Assembly (NCBI RefSeq): GCF_001029505.1
Contig: NZ_LEKH01000010.1
Location: forward strand, 1-64,000
Length of the DNA stretch: 64,000 nucleotides
DNA from: Rubrobacter aplysinae
GTDB lineage: Bacteria; Actinomycetota; Rubrobacteria; Rubrobacterales; Rubrobacteraceae
Reading direction: 5' to 3'
This document shows positions 24,726 to 35,250 of this stretch, in pieces. A model generated the notes under the pieces. That model made no database searches. It saw only the letters and a list, made by a program, of their open reading frames with translations, and was not told the origin of the DNA. Both the position numbers and the translations under genes were made by a program. Each line of letters opens with the position of its first letter. Within the stretch, counting starts at the first letter, position 1.

Positions 24726-26123
24726 CTAGGAGACCCTGAAATCGTCGTACTCGTCCGCGATGGAATCCGGCAGCGTTACGTCCATGAGCGTACCCTCGAG
24801 GGTGCTCTCGGAGTCGTGTATCTCGGCCCGGCCGTACAGGCTCGCCGCCTTGCCATACTCCTGGTGCGGGATGAGTATCCTGATCCTGCGCCGGTCGCGG
24901 GAGATCGCGGCGTATACCCTGTCGAGCAGCGGGCTCACGTCGTGGTAGGCGCTGATCGTCACCGCCTCCGGGTACTCTTCCAAGAGGTCCGCGAGCGTCT
25001 CCGAGCGGATCAGATCTCCCTTGTTCAGACACACGATAACGCGGGGCCCGGCCTCCGCATTCTCCGCGCCACTTTCCCCATCGGCCGCCTCATCCGCGCC
25101 GTTCGAGCCGAGATAGTCAGCTATGGTACGCCTGACGGTGCTTATCTCGTCGTGGAGCTCCTCGCTGGAGGCGTCGGCGCAGAGCACTATAACGTCGGCG
25201 TCGCGGGTGGCCTCCAGGGTGCTGGCGAACGAGTGCACGAGCTGGGTCGGCAGCTTGCGGATAAACCCGACGGTGTCAGTAACTATAAAATCCGGCCTGA
25301 CGGTGTCCGCGAGGCCGTTGCGCCGGGCCTTTGCCGCCCCGGAGGTTTCGGCTACCCCCGTGGTCTGACCGTTGTTCGGCGCGTCGTGTCTATCGCGGCC
25401 GTCGTTGCCGTGCTCGGAGCCGCCGGGGATTCTCCGGGTGGTCGTCTCCAGGGTCTCGAAGAGTCTGTCGTCTGTCGAGCGTTCCGCTCCGCTCAGGGCG
25501 TTTAGTATGGTGGTCTTGCCGGCGTTGGTGTAACCGACGAGCGCCACCTTGGGCGGCCCGCTCTCGCGGCGGCGGGCGGACCGGACCTCGCGGGCGGAGC
25601 GTTCTTCGTCCAGCTTGCGCCGGAGCACGTCCATGCGCTCCCGGATCATGCGCCGGTCGTACTCTAGCTGCTGCTCGCCCGGTCCACGGGCCGCGCCCCG
25701 GGCGCTGGCCCCGACGCCGCCGATACGGCCGAGGGCCGTGCGGCGTCCCTTGACCCTCGGCAGCCGGTACTCGAGCTCGGCAAACTCGACCTCCAGACGG
25801 CTCGCCCGGTCACTGGCGTGGGACTCGAAGATGCGGATGATCAGCTCCGTCCGGTCCACCACCGTGCCTCCGGCGACCCGCTCCAGGTTCCGCGCCTGCG
25901 AGGCGGTCAGCTCGTCGTCGGTGATAACGAGATCCGCCTCTAGCTCCCCGACAAGCCCGGCGAGCTCCTCGCGCTTGCCGCGTCCCACGTAGGCGGCGTT
26001 ATCGCGGCGGTTTTGCTCCAGGCTGCCCACGACCAGGACGCCCAGGGTATCCGCCAGGCGCGCTAACTCCTGCATGTGGCGGTTCTCGCCCGCACCGACG
26101 AGCACCGCTCTCTCTAATCCCAT
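24726..26123 (-). CDS. hflX: Ribosome-associated GTPase HflX
   Basis: A 465-residue HflX, which binds 50S subunits and splits stalled or hibernating ribosomes. The N-terminal HflX domain has YVGRGKREEL, ELTASQARNLE and DRTELIIRIFESHA. The G domain has GYTNAGKTTILN (Walker A, about 197-208), DTVGFI (G3, 283-288) and LNKGD (G4). Two low-complexity inserts are unusual: about 233-276, between switch I and G3, rich in Gly, Asn and Asp, and another Glu/Gly-rich one before G4. The start overlaps the miaA stop by about 10 bases. Confidence 0.95.
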   Translation of the reverse strand: MGLERAVLVGAGENRHMQELARLADTLGVLVVGSLEQNRRDNAAYVGRGKREELAGLVGELEADLVITDDELTASQARNLERVAGGTVVDRTELIIRIFESHASDRASRLEVEFAELEYRLPRVKGRRTALGRIGGVGASARGAARGPGEQQLEYDRRMIRERMDVLRRKLDEERSAREVRSARRRESGPPKVALVGYTNAGKTTILNALSGAERSTDDRLFETLETTTRRIPGGSEHGNDGRDRHDAPNNGQTTGVAETSGAAKARRNGLADTVRPDFIVTDTVGFIRKLPTQLVHSFASTLEATRDADVIVLCADASSEELHDEISTVRRTIADYLGSNGADEAADGESGAENAEAGPRVIVCLNKGDLIRSETLADLLEEYPEAVTISAYHDVSPLLDRVYAAISRDRRRIRILIPHQEYGKAASLYGRAEIHDSESTLEGTLMDVTLPDSIADEYDDFRVS

Positions 26124-26989
26124 AGACCGATCATACCACGCATGTAACCCGTGGCTTTTTCTCCGCCCGCCCGCTCCGCGACCGTGACCCCGGCGCTCTC
26201 GGGGAGGCTATCGCAGAGCTTGTCGAACCAGCGCATCTGACGCCGGGCCAGCCTCCGGGTGCGGGTATTTATCTTCTCTTCCGCCCACTCCAGGCTCGCC
26301 TCGCCGCTCACGTACAAGGCCATCTCCTTGAAGCCTACGGACTGCTTGACGGAGTCGTTCGGCTCCACTCCGAGATCCCGCCAGCGGCGCAGCACCTCCG
26401 CCACCTCTTCGGCCCCGTCCCGGACTATGCGCCGGGCTCTCTGCCGTATCCGGAGATCGAGCTCATCGCGGGGCGGTCTGATGTACAGGAGCGAGGTCGT
26501 GTACCTGAGACCGCCATCCCAGATAGACCTTCTCTCCTCCGCCCCGGCCAGATCCAGCTCTATCCTTCTCGCCTCACGGCGCGGGTTCGCCTTTTCTCCA
26601 ACCTCTCCCCCTGCCTCCTCCACCCTACTCACGGCCTCGGCCCGGATCTCCCCCGGCACCCTCGGGGCCAGGTCCACCTCGAGGAGGATGGCGTTCAGAT
26701 ACATCCCGGTACCCGCGTCCAGCACGAAAGGACCGTCTGCGGCCCGGATCTCCGCTTCGGCCGCCGCCCTGTGGCGCGCGACCGTCCACTCTTCCGAGAC
26801 CGGCACGATTCCAGTAAGTCTCGCGGGACGCTCCCTGTGCTGGTTCGTCACGACGGGCAGCTCCCGGTACACCTGCATGGAATCCACCACGATTGACGGA
26901 ACCTCTAGCCCGCTCGCCCGGGAAAGGCCGCCAGAGAGACTGTCCGCCACCCCGCTCTTCCCGCTTGCCGTCGGACCACACACCACCAT
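26114..26989 (-). CDS. miaA: tRNA dimethylallyltransferase MiaA
   Basis: A 291-residue enzyme that adds a dimethylallyl group to A37 of tRNAs reading U-starting codons. Visible are the P-loop GPTASGKSGVA at the N terminus, DSMQVYRELPVVTNQ, LDAGTGMYLNAIL and QSVGFKEMALYVSGE followed by RTRRLARRQMRWF. I chose the ATG at 26989, just before the P-loop; the frame to 27103 overlaps the upstream gene and is not conserved. The dimethylallyl diphosphate donor comes from the pathway to which ispG and dxr in this window belong. Confidence 0.93.
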   Translation of the reverse strand: MVVCGPTASGKSGVADSLSGGLSRASGLEVPSIVVDSMQVYRELPVVTNQHRERPARLTGIVPVSEEWTVARHRAAAEAEIRAADGPFVLDAGTGMYLNAILLEVDLAPRVPGEIRAEAVSRVEEAGGEVGEKANPRREARRIELDLAGAEERRSIWDGGLRYTTSLLYIRPPRDELDLRIRQRARRIVRDGAEEVAEVLRRWRDLGVEPNDSVKQSVGFKEMALYVSGEASLEWAEEKINTRTRRLARRQMRWFDKLCDSLPESAGVTVAERAGGEKATGYMRGMIGLWD

Positions 26990-27017
26990 AGCTCGTGAAG
27001 CTTCTGGCGAGCTCTTC

Positions 27018-27971
27018 CTAATCTTCGTACTCCTCCTCTGCCTCGTAGATCCTCGCCCGGATGATGATCTCACCCTCCCGGCTCTCGCAGCCGATCTCCC
27101 CAACCTCGAGATAACTCTCGCCGGCCGCCCGCTCCACGATGCTCCTTATCTGCGAGAGATCCCGCTCATCCAGGGTAAGTCTGCCGCCTCCGAAGGCTCG
27201 CGAAGGCTCACTCTCCGCCCTGGAGTCTCCGCCACTCTTCTTCGCCTCCTCCCGCTTGACGACCCGCTCCGCCGGCGCCACCAGACCCTTCCTCACCCGC
27301 TGCAAGGTCCTCTTGGATAATCCGCCCCCAAGATTCTCCTCACACCACGAATCAAGCTCCGCTATACTCGAAGCTTCTTGTATTATATGGTTATGCACCA
27401 TCAGGGATGTCACGCTCGCGGGGGAGCCGTAGAAGATTCCGGGGGCCCCGGGAGTTGAGGCCAGGTCTTCGAGCGTGGCCCACAGGTTGCTGCGAGAGTT
27501 CCGGCGCGGTTTTTTGGAATCGTGGCCGGACTGCAGGGAGCGTTCGGGCAGCGTGCGGGTGTTGAAGACCGTCCTGATCGAGGTCGGAGAGCCGGTAGAC
27601 CCGGTAGACAGGACCTCGGCGGAGAGCGCCGCCTCTTTGATGTGGTGCAGGGAGAGACCGGCGCCGTGGGTGCGGCCGGCGAGCCGCGAGGGGGATAGGT
27701 GCCGGGTGGTAACCCCGGGCTCGAAGATCGTCTCCCGGTACTGCTCCGGAATTCCCTCCCCGTCGTCGAGGACGATCAGCTCCCGGTAACGCCGGGCGTG
27801 GAGTACGGAGGCGACATATACGTTCCCGGCCCCCGAGTCCACGGCGTTGCGCACGAGCTCCAGGAGAGCATCCTCTACCGTTTCTATGCGGGAAGGGGCA
27901 CGACGGACGCCTTCCACACCGGTCAGCCGGGCGAAGCCCTCGCCGAGATCCCTGTACGGCCCTTCAGACAC
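27018..27971 (-). CDS. Stand-alone GHKL-type ATPase in the rny-miaA interval
   Basis: A 317-residue protein with a histidine-kinase/MutL-like ATP-binding domain: N box DALLELVRNAVDSGAG (Asn42), G1 box LDDGEGIP (about 68-75), and G2 box GRTHGAGLSLHHI (99-111). There is no dimerisation/phosphoacceptor histidine domain, membrane segment or MutL transducer motif. The C-terminal half is charged and unassigned, ending in a possible beta-domain (SYLEVGEIGCESREGEIIIRA) and an acidic tail. It lies 18 bases after rny and just before miaA and hflX, where mutL sits in many other bacteria. It may be a remodelled MutL-like or HSP90-like protein; function unknown. Confidence 0.65.
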   Translation of the reverse strand: MSEGPYRDLGEGFARLTGVEGVRRAPSRIETVEDALLELVRNAVDSGAGNVYVASVLHARRYRELIVLDDGEGIPEQYRETIFEPGVTTRHLSPSRLAGRTHGAGLSLHHIKEAALSAEVLSTGSTGSPTSIRTVFNTRTLPERSLQSGHDSKKPRRNSRSNLWATLEDLASTPGAPGIFYGSPASVTSLMVHNHIIQEASSIAELDSWCEENLGGGLSKRTLQRVRKGLVAPAERVVKREEAKKSGGDSRAESEPSRAFGGGRLTLDERDLSQIRSIVERAAGESYLEVGEIGCESREGEIIIRARIYEAEEEYED

Positions 27972-27989
27972 GGATATTCAAACCAGGAG

Positions 27990-29546
<1,557 letters not shown>

Positions 29547-29748
29547 TGATTTTCCTCCAAAGGCCGCCCTCTCTGTGGCGGTGAGCCGCTATACAGGCCG
29601 CTGGCTAACCCGGCATGCTACTGCGGCTTTATCCACGATCCACGCTGCGAAACGCTACGAACCTCCACAACGGCGGCCGGATAGTACCGGTGTATATCTA
29701 CAAGCCTTTACAGATCTTTACAGATCACGTGGCTCCGGCGAGAGGAGA

Positions 29749-30360
29749 TCACTCTCCCCGGCGGTACTCCCGGGCTACCTCCGTACAAACCCCGGGTGAA
29801 TAGCCCCGCCGCGCCAGAAAGCCGTGGACCCGGCGCGCGAGCGCGTCAGATCCTTCCTCGGTATTATAACGCCGCTCGGCGGCGGAACGCGCGGCCTCCA
29901 ACTCCGAGAGTTCGGAAAACTCCTCGTCCACGGCCTGCCGGGCTATGCTGTCGTCTACGCCGCTACGCCACAGATCGGATAGAACCCTTCTCGGACCATA
30001 CTTGCCGGACCTCTCGGAGGCGAGATCCCTGGCGAAACGCCAGTCATCGAGGTAGCCGAGCTCCCGCAAACGCTCTACCACCTCCCCGACGGTGCGCTCG
30101 CCGTAACCATACCGGAAAAGGCGTTCCTCGACCTCTCCCACGGATCGTGCCCGATATCCGAGGTAATGGAAAGCCCGGCTCATCGCCAGCGCCTTTTCCC
30201 CGGCTAGCCGGGCTTCCTCTAACTCTTCTTGTGAAAGAGAGAGGCCCTTGTACAGCCCGTAGTCCAGCACCGCTCCGGGGTCGATCTCGGCGAAGAAATC
30301 ACCGTCCACGTACAGCCGGGCGCGATTGCGCTTCTCGCTTATACCCGTTATCTCCGGCAT
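29749..30360 (-). CDS. recX: Regulatory protein RecX
   Basis: A 203-residue RecX, which caps or disassembles RecA filaments. Several three-helix RecX repeats are visible: ALAMSRAFHYLGYRARSVGEVEERL, LRELGYLDDWRFARDLASER, and YGPRRVLSDLWRSGVDDSI, each read in separate short parts. An N-terminal strand domain (ARLYVDGDFFAEI) is typical of gram-positive and actinobacterial RecX. It starts 74 bases after recA and is probably transcribed with it. Confidence 0.92.
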   Translation of the reverse strand: MPEITGISEKRNRARLYVDGDFFAEIDPGAVLDYGLYKGLSLSQEELEEARLAGEKALAMSRAFHYLGYRARSVGEVEERLFRYGYGERTVGEVVERLRELGYLDDWRFARDLASERSGKYGPRRVLSDLWRSGVDDSIARQAVDEEFSELSELEAARSAAERRYNTEEGSDALARRVHGFLARRGYSPGVCTEVAREYRRGE

Positions 30361-30434
30361 CTAGCAGGCTCCGGGGCGACGCCCTGAAAGACGACGCCCG
30401 CGGTCTCTTGTCCTGTTAGAGGACCTGTCAGAGG

Positions 30435-31517
30435 CTATACGGCGCGCTCGGAGCCCTCCATCCGGCCTCCTGGCAGATCATCCTCGAATGCAGCTTCCTC
30501 GGAAGGCGACTCTTCCGGCTCCTCCTGGGGCTCCTGATCCAACCCCAGCTTCTGGTGGATGTCCCTGACTATCCTGTCGCGGACATCCTCGTTCTCCTTG
30601 AGGAATATCTTGGCTTTCTCACGCCCCTGGCCCAAGCGCTCGTCGCCGTACGCGAACCAGGCCCCGCTCTTCTGTACCACCTCGTTCTCGATACCGATGT
30701 CCAAGAGACTCCCCTCGCGGGAGATGCCTTCCCCGTACATGATGTCGAACTCCACCTGCTTGAAAGGCGGCGCGACCTTGTTCTTGGCAACCTTTACCCG
30801 CGTCTGGTTACCCACCGTGTCGTTGCCATCCTTAAGAGCCCCGATACGACGCACATCCAGCCTGACGCTTGAGTAGAACTTCAAAGCACGTCCACCCGGC
30901 GTCGTCTCCGGCGATCCAAAGGTGACCCCGATCTTCTCCCGGAGCTGATTGATGAAGATCGCCGTGGTTCCCGAGCGGCTCAGGGAGCCGGAGAGCTTTC
31001 TCAAGGCCTGGCTCATCAAGCGAGCCTGGAGTCCTACGTGAGAGTCTCCCATCTCACCCTCTATCTCAGCTTTAGGCACTAGGGCGGCGACGGAGTCCAC
31101 GACCACGATATCGAGGGCGCCGGAACGGACCAGGGTGTCGGCGATCTCCAGGGCCTGCTCGCCGTTGTCCGGCTGTGAGAAGTACAGGTTTTCGAGGTCT
31201 ACCCCGATAGCCTGGGCGTAGATCGGATCCAGGGCGTGCTCGGCGTCTATAAACGCGGCGAGGCCACCTGCTTTCTGGGCCTCGGCGAGCACGTGCAGCG
31301 CCAGGGTGGTCTTGCCGCTGGACTCCGGGCCGTAGATCTCGACGATCCTGCCTCTCGGCACCCCGCCCACGCCAAGGGCGAGGTCGAGCGAGAGCGCGCC
31401 GGTAGAGATCGACTCTATCTTGCGCTGGGTTTCATCGCCCATGCGCATGATCGAACCCTTACCGAACTGCTTCTCTATCTGGGACACGGCCGCGCCCATG
31501 GCCTTGCTCTTATCCAA
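30435..31517 (-). CDS. recA: Recombinase RecA
   Basis: A 360-residue RecA that forms filaments on single-stranded DNA for homologous repair and SOS signalling. The sequence shows [13 protein letters not shown] (Walker A), [22 protein letters not shown] (Walker B), loop L1/L2 sequence around [17 protein letters not shown] and [20 protein letters not shown], and an acidic C-terminal tail. There is no intein. The start ATG has GGAGGAGCATTGG-like purine sequence upstream. A promoter of its own lies 100 bases upstream, right after rodZ. Confidence 0.98.
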   Translation of the reverse strand: MDKSKAMGAAVSQIEKQFGKGSIMRMGDETQRKIESISTGALSLDLALGVGGVPRGRIVEIYGPESSGKTTLALHVLAEAQKAGGLAAFIDAEHALDPIYAQAIGVDLENLYFSQPDNGEQALEIADTLVRSGALDIVVVDSVAALVPKAEIEGEMGDSHVGLQARLMSQALRKLSGSLSRSGTTAIFINQLREKIGVTFGSPETTPGGRALKFYSSVRLDVRRIGALKDGNDTVGNQTRVKVAKNKVAPPFKQVEFDIMYGEGISREGSLLDIGIENEVVQKSGAWFAYGDERLGQGREKAKIFLKENEDVRDRIVRDIHQKLGLDQEPQEEPEESPSEEAAFEDDLPGGRMEGSERAV

Positions 31518-31618
31518 TGCTCCTCCAATTTGGTGTCTCTCGCCTCATACGTGGAGGCGTGTTTTCAGCACAGCGTCAGCAGCTCTACGGTGGAAGTGCT
31601 TGCCTCGAACTTGCCCCG

Positions 31619-31647
31619 ATTATACTTTAGCCGTCGCCGCCTCCCAA
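31619..31647 (-). promoter_or_regulatory. Promoter of recA
   Basis: TTGGGA (31642-31647) and a perfect TATAAT (31619-31624) are 17 bases apart on the minus strand, about 100 bases before the recA ATG. Just downstream is AAGTTCGAGG, which contains half of the actinobacterial SOS box (GTTCGA), but no matching second half, so LexA control is only possible, not shown. Confidence 0.72.
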
Positions 31648-31674
31648 CACGGCGATATTGATGTCTCTTCCTTC

Positions 31675-32541
31675 TCACTCTCGTTTCAGGGTAAAGCTTC
31701 TGGAGCGAACCTCTCCGCTCTCACCTAGGGTCCCGTACTCCAGGCCGTTGATCCTGAGCTCCACGGCTCCGGCGTTCCCGGTGGTTATCCTGAGCCCCTC
31801 ATCGGAGTCGAAGCTCCGGGAGAATCCGGGCTGCGCAACGCCCGTGTACTCGACCCTGCCATCCGACTCCACGCTGATCCAGGACTCCGCCCCCCGCACG
31901 ACCACCCTCGCCCGGAGCCTCTCTGCCTGTGATGGAGACCCGCTCCCCGCCTCTTCTTCAAGCGTGGGGGTCGGCTCGGCGGTCGTGCTCCTAGCCTCGC
32001 CCGGGCCTCCGCCGCCGGGAGAGCTCTCCACGGGGTTACCGTCACCCTCCATGGGAGCGCCGGACAGTACGGTCTCGTTCTGTAGTAGATAAAGGGTCGT
32101 TACAACGAGGCCGAGAGACAGCACTATCAGCGAAACCAAGAGCAGGGCGCCACCATTCAACCCTCTACGGCGGGCCCAGGATAAAGCGGTCTGGTCACTC
32201 TCAGACTGTGATTTCCGGGTCGGAGACAAACGATTTCCTGCGGGAGAGCTCCTCCTCACCCGCCGCTTGTTATCCCTTTCGTGGCTCCCGAGGCTCCGGG
32301 TGAGCTCTTCTGCATCTAGCCCGAGGAACTCGGCGTAGGCGCGCAGAAAGCCTTGCGTATACCTCCGGCCCGGAAGCTCGGTGGGGTCCTCGCGTTCCAA
32401 CCCTTCCAGATAACGCCACCGGATACTGGTGTACTTCTCGGCCTCTTTCAGAGAGACTCCGCGCCTCTGCCGGGCCTCCTTCAGGAGAGGCCCAATCTCG
32501 CCGTTCCAGGCTCCGGCCCTCGTTTCTCGGCGTCCCTTCAT
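31675..32541 (-). CDS. RodZ-like helix-turn-helix membrane protein
   Basis: A 288-residue protein with a cytoplasmic Xre-like helix-turn-helix (GPLLKEARQRRGVSLKEAEK and KYTSIRWRYLEGLERE, with TQGFLRAYAEFLGLDAEEL), one membrane helix at about 130-152, a Pro/Ser/Glu-rich linker, and a C-terminal beta-domain of DUF4115 type (RVVVRGAESWISVESDGR). This layout is that of RodZ, which links MreB to the elongation machinery. Here it lies between ftsK and recA, as in many gram-positives. No mreB is in the window. The recA -35 box lies only 28 bases beyond its end. Confidence 0.8.
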   Translation of the reverse strand: MKGRRETRAGAWNGEIGPLLKEARQRRGVSLKEAEKYTSIRWRYLEGLEREDPTELPGRRYTQGFLRAYAEFLGLDAEELTRSLGSHERDNKRRVRRSSPAGNRLSPTRKSQSESDQTALSWARRRGLNGGALLLVSLIVLSLGLVVTTLYLLQNETVLSGAPMEGDGNPVESSPGGGGPGEARSTTAEPTPTLEEEAGSGSPSQAERLRARVVVRGAESWISVESDGRVEYTGVAQPGFSRSFDSDEGLRITTGNAGAVELRINGLEYGTLGESGEVRSRSFTLKRE

Positions 32542-32581
32542 CTCAGGCTAAAGCCTGGCCGGAAGGCTCCACGCCTCCGGC

Positions 32582-35185
32582 CTAGCTCCCTCCTCCGGTA
32601 CCAGGCTCGTCCGTGGGACCTTTCGATCTATCCGGCCGCGGCTCGACTACGCTCCCGGAGCTTCCTCTCTCGACGGAGCCCAGCCGGGATCTTGAGAAGG
32701 CGTTCTCGCCGGCTCCGTCAGAGGGCGGCGGTGGAGCCTGCTCTTCGGTCTCCGGCTCGTCTTCACCATCTTCCGTACCTTCTTCCGGAGGGCTGAATAT
32801 TCTTTGTAGGTCCATCTCCGTAGCCGATATGGAGCGGGCCTTGGAGCCCTCGTAGGGTCCGACCACACCCTTGCGCTCCAGGGCATCCACGATGCGTCCA
32901 GCCCGGGAGTAGCCGACCCGGAAACGCCGCTGCACCGCGCTAACCGAGGCCTGCTGGCTGGAGACCACGAAGCTCGCCGCCTCGGGTAGGAGATCATCCT
33001 CCGGCTCCTCCTTGGACTCGCGGTGGTCCGGGGTGCCCTCGGTGACCTCTTCCACGTAGCGGGCCTGCGCGCTGCCGGTAGAGGCCTTGACTATCTCTTC
33101 CACCTCTCTCTCCGTGATGTACGCGCCCTGCACCCGGGAAGACCTCAGGGAGGTGACGGGCTTGAACAGCATGTCGCCGCTGCCCAGCAGGGCCTCGGCA
33201 CCCGGAGTGTCCAGGATAACCCGCGAGTCCACCTGACTGGAGACGGCGAAGGCGATGCGGGACGGGATGTTCGCCTTGATCATGCCCGTTATCACGTCCA
33301 CGCTGGGCCTCTGGGTGGCGACCACGAGGTGTATCCCCACGGCTCGCGCCTTCTGGGCGAGCCGGATCACGGCGTCCTCCACCTTGGAGGCGGCGGCCAT
33401 CATCAGGTCCGCCAGCTCGTCTATAACCACCACGACGTAGGGCATCTGCTGCTCGAATCGCTCGTTGTAGCCGTCAAGCGAGCGTGCGCCGTGCTTCTCG
33501 AGCATCTCGTAGCGCCGCTCCATCTCGGCCACCGCCCACGAAAGCGCATTAGCAGCCTTCTTTACGTCCGTCACGACCGGCGTGATGAGATGCGGTATCT
33601 TGCCGAACTGACTGAGCTCCACCCGCTTGGGGTCTATCAGGACCAGCTTCACCCGCCGCGGGTCGGCGGTCAGGATCAGGGAGGTAAGTAGGTTGTTCAG
33701 CATGACGCTCTTACCGCTTCCCGTGGTGCCGGCGACCAGCAGATGCGGCATCTCGGCGAGATCCAAGAACACGGGCTTGCCGGATATGTCCTTGCCGAGG
33801 CCAACCGGCAGCGCCCAGTCGTTACCTGCCGGGTACTCCTGGAACACGTCGCCGAGGGTTACGGTCGCGGGCTTGGTATTCGGGACCTCTACCCCTACCG
33901 CGCTCTTGCCCGGTATCGGCGCGAGTATGCGCACCTCCGTCGCGGCCAGCGCATAGGCTATATCCTGCTGGAGGTTGCGGATCTTGCCGACCTTGATGCC
34001 CGAACCCAGCCTGAGCTCGTAGCGCGTGACCCGCGGCCCGACGATGGCCCTCAGCACGTGTGCCTCGACTCCGAGGTCGGATAGCGCCCGCGTTAGCCTC
34101 TCGCTGGTCTGCTCGGCGTCGTGCTCGGGGTCCCCCTTACCGGTCTTGAGCATGGACATCGGGGGCGCGGAGTAATCGCCGGATACGATCTCCCGGCCGG
34201 CCTCGACCTCCTCGAACGAGGTCTGCTTACGACTCTCCGGCAAGACCACCTCGAAACCACCCCGAGGCTCCTCATCCTGACCGGACGCCGGCGCCACCTC
34301 GCCGTTGGACGGCTCCGGATGGGGCCCACGAGGCTCCTTCTCGAACTCTATGGTCTCGCTCTCGTCTTCCAGGGCGACGCCCGAGTCAGCTCCGCCCGTC
34401 CGGGGCTCGGGCCGGGGGGCCCGTTTCACGCTCCCGCCTTCTTTCCCCAGGACCCGGGTACCCTCCTGGTTTCGGGCTTCCGCGCGAGCCCGGCGCCTCT
34501 CGCCCTGCTTTTCACGCAGGGCCGACGCGCCATCCATCAGTCCCGAGCCTGAGCTGCCCAGAAATTCCCGTGACTTTAGTAGAGCCTGCTCGGCCGTTAC
34601 CCCGGTCAGTAACAATAGGCCGGCCACGTACAGCAGGACTAGTAACAGCACGGCCCCGATAATCCCGGCGACGCTATATACCGCCGCGTACACCAGGCTG
34701 CCGACGAGGCCTCCGTGCTGCATGTACGTCCCCGGCTCGAAGCGTTCTCCGGCTGTCATGGGAGCGGCCAGCGTAGAAGCTGCGGCCACGAACAGCAGAG
34801 AGGCCCCGGCCAACCTCCGGTAATCCGGCGGGCCTACGAGGAGCAGAATTCCGGCGACGGCCATCGCGGGCGGCACGAAAAGCCCCGCCGCGCCCATGAG
34901 ATACCGGAACCCGGTCATCCCGCTCTCTCCGAGAACCGCTCCACGCCCCGTTATGAAAGCCGCCGTCAGGAATAGCCCGACCACGAGCAAAACCACACCC
35001 AGCGCCTTGCGGGTCAGAAGCGGGTTCGGCGTCGGCTCCTTCTTCGAGGCGTGACCGCCCCTGGCGGCGGGCTTCCTCCCACCGCCGGAGGCTCCCTTCG
35101 GCCGGGCCCCGCTCTTGTGAGTCTTGGACGCCTTGCTCCCGCCGCCCGCACCGGATTTTGCCCGCGAACTCTTGTTCGTAGCCAT
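32582..35185 (-). CDS. ftsK: DNA translocase FtsK/SpoIIIE
   Basis: An 867-residue translocase that moves chromosomal DNA during division. A basic N terminus is followed by four membrane helices (about residues 55-205), a charged linker, the RecA-like motor with AGTTGSGKSVMLNNLL (Walker A) and YVVVVIDELADLMM (Walker B), and a C-terminal winged-helix gamma domain (RRFRVGYSRAGRIVDALERKG, split) that reads polar DNA motifs. An acidic Pro-rich tail follows the gamma domain. It is 65 bases after rnj and 40 bases before rodZ, in one direction. Confidence 0.96.
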   Translation of the reverse strand: MATNKSSRAKSGAGGGSKASKTHKSGARPKGASGGGRKPAARGGHASKKEPTPNPLLTRKALGVVLLVVGLFLTAAFITGRGAVLGESGMTGFRYLMGAAGLFVPPAMAVAGILLLVGPPDYRRLAGASLLFVAAASTLAAPMTAGERFEPGTYMQHGGLVGSLVYAAVYSVAGIIGAVLLLVLLYVAGLLLLTGVTAEQALLKSREFLGSSGSGLMDGASALREKQGERRRARAEARNQEGTRVLGKEGGSVKRAPRPEPRTGGADSGVALEDESETIEFEKEPRGPHPEPSNGEVAPASGQDEEPRGGFEVVLPESRKQTSFEEVEAGREIVSGDYSAPPMSMLKTGKGDPEHDAEQTSERLTRALSDLGVEAHVLRAIVGPRVTRYELRLGSGIKVGKIRNLQQDIAYALAATEVRILAPIPGKSAVGVEVPNTKPATVTLGDVFQEYPAGNDWALPVGLGKDISGKPVFLDLAEMPHLLVAGTTGSGKSVMLNNLLTSLILTADPRRVKLVLIDPKRVELSQFGKIPHLITPVVTDVKKAANALSWAVAEMERRYEMLEKHGARSLDGYNERFEQQMPYVVVVIDELADLMMAAASKVEDAVIRLAQKARAVGIHLVVATQRPSVDVITGMIKANIPSRIAFAVSSQVDSRVILDTPGAEALLGSGDMLFKPVTSLRSSRVQGAYITEREVEEIVKASTGSAQARYVEEVTEGTPDHRESKEEPEDDLLPEAASFVVSSQQASVSAVQRRFRVGYSRAGRIVDALERKGVVGPYEGSKARSISATEMDLQRIFSPPEEGTEDGEDEPETEEQAPPPPSDGAGENAFSRSRLGSVERGSSGSVVEPRPDRSKGPTDEPGTGGGS

Positions 35186-35250
35186 GCCCTTAGTTTAGCG
35201 CAGCGTCCGCCGCGCCATAAGCCGGGGCCTCATGTAGTGGTCCCCGCCGG

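Noticed and set aside
26114-27103. Longer MiaA starting at 27103
   Set aside because: The extra 38 residues are basic and Ser/Arg-rich, overlap the preceding gene, and the P-loop normally lies at the N terminus.
29700-29725. Tandem TTTACAGATC repeat upstream of rny
   Set aside because: Only two 10-bp units are present. This may be chance and is not enough to call an operator.
31540-31640. LexA/SOS box in the recA promoter
   Set aside because: Only one half-site (GTTCGA) is present and no GAAC partner stands at the proper spacing, so SOS regulation is not claimed.
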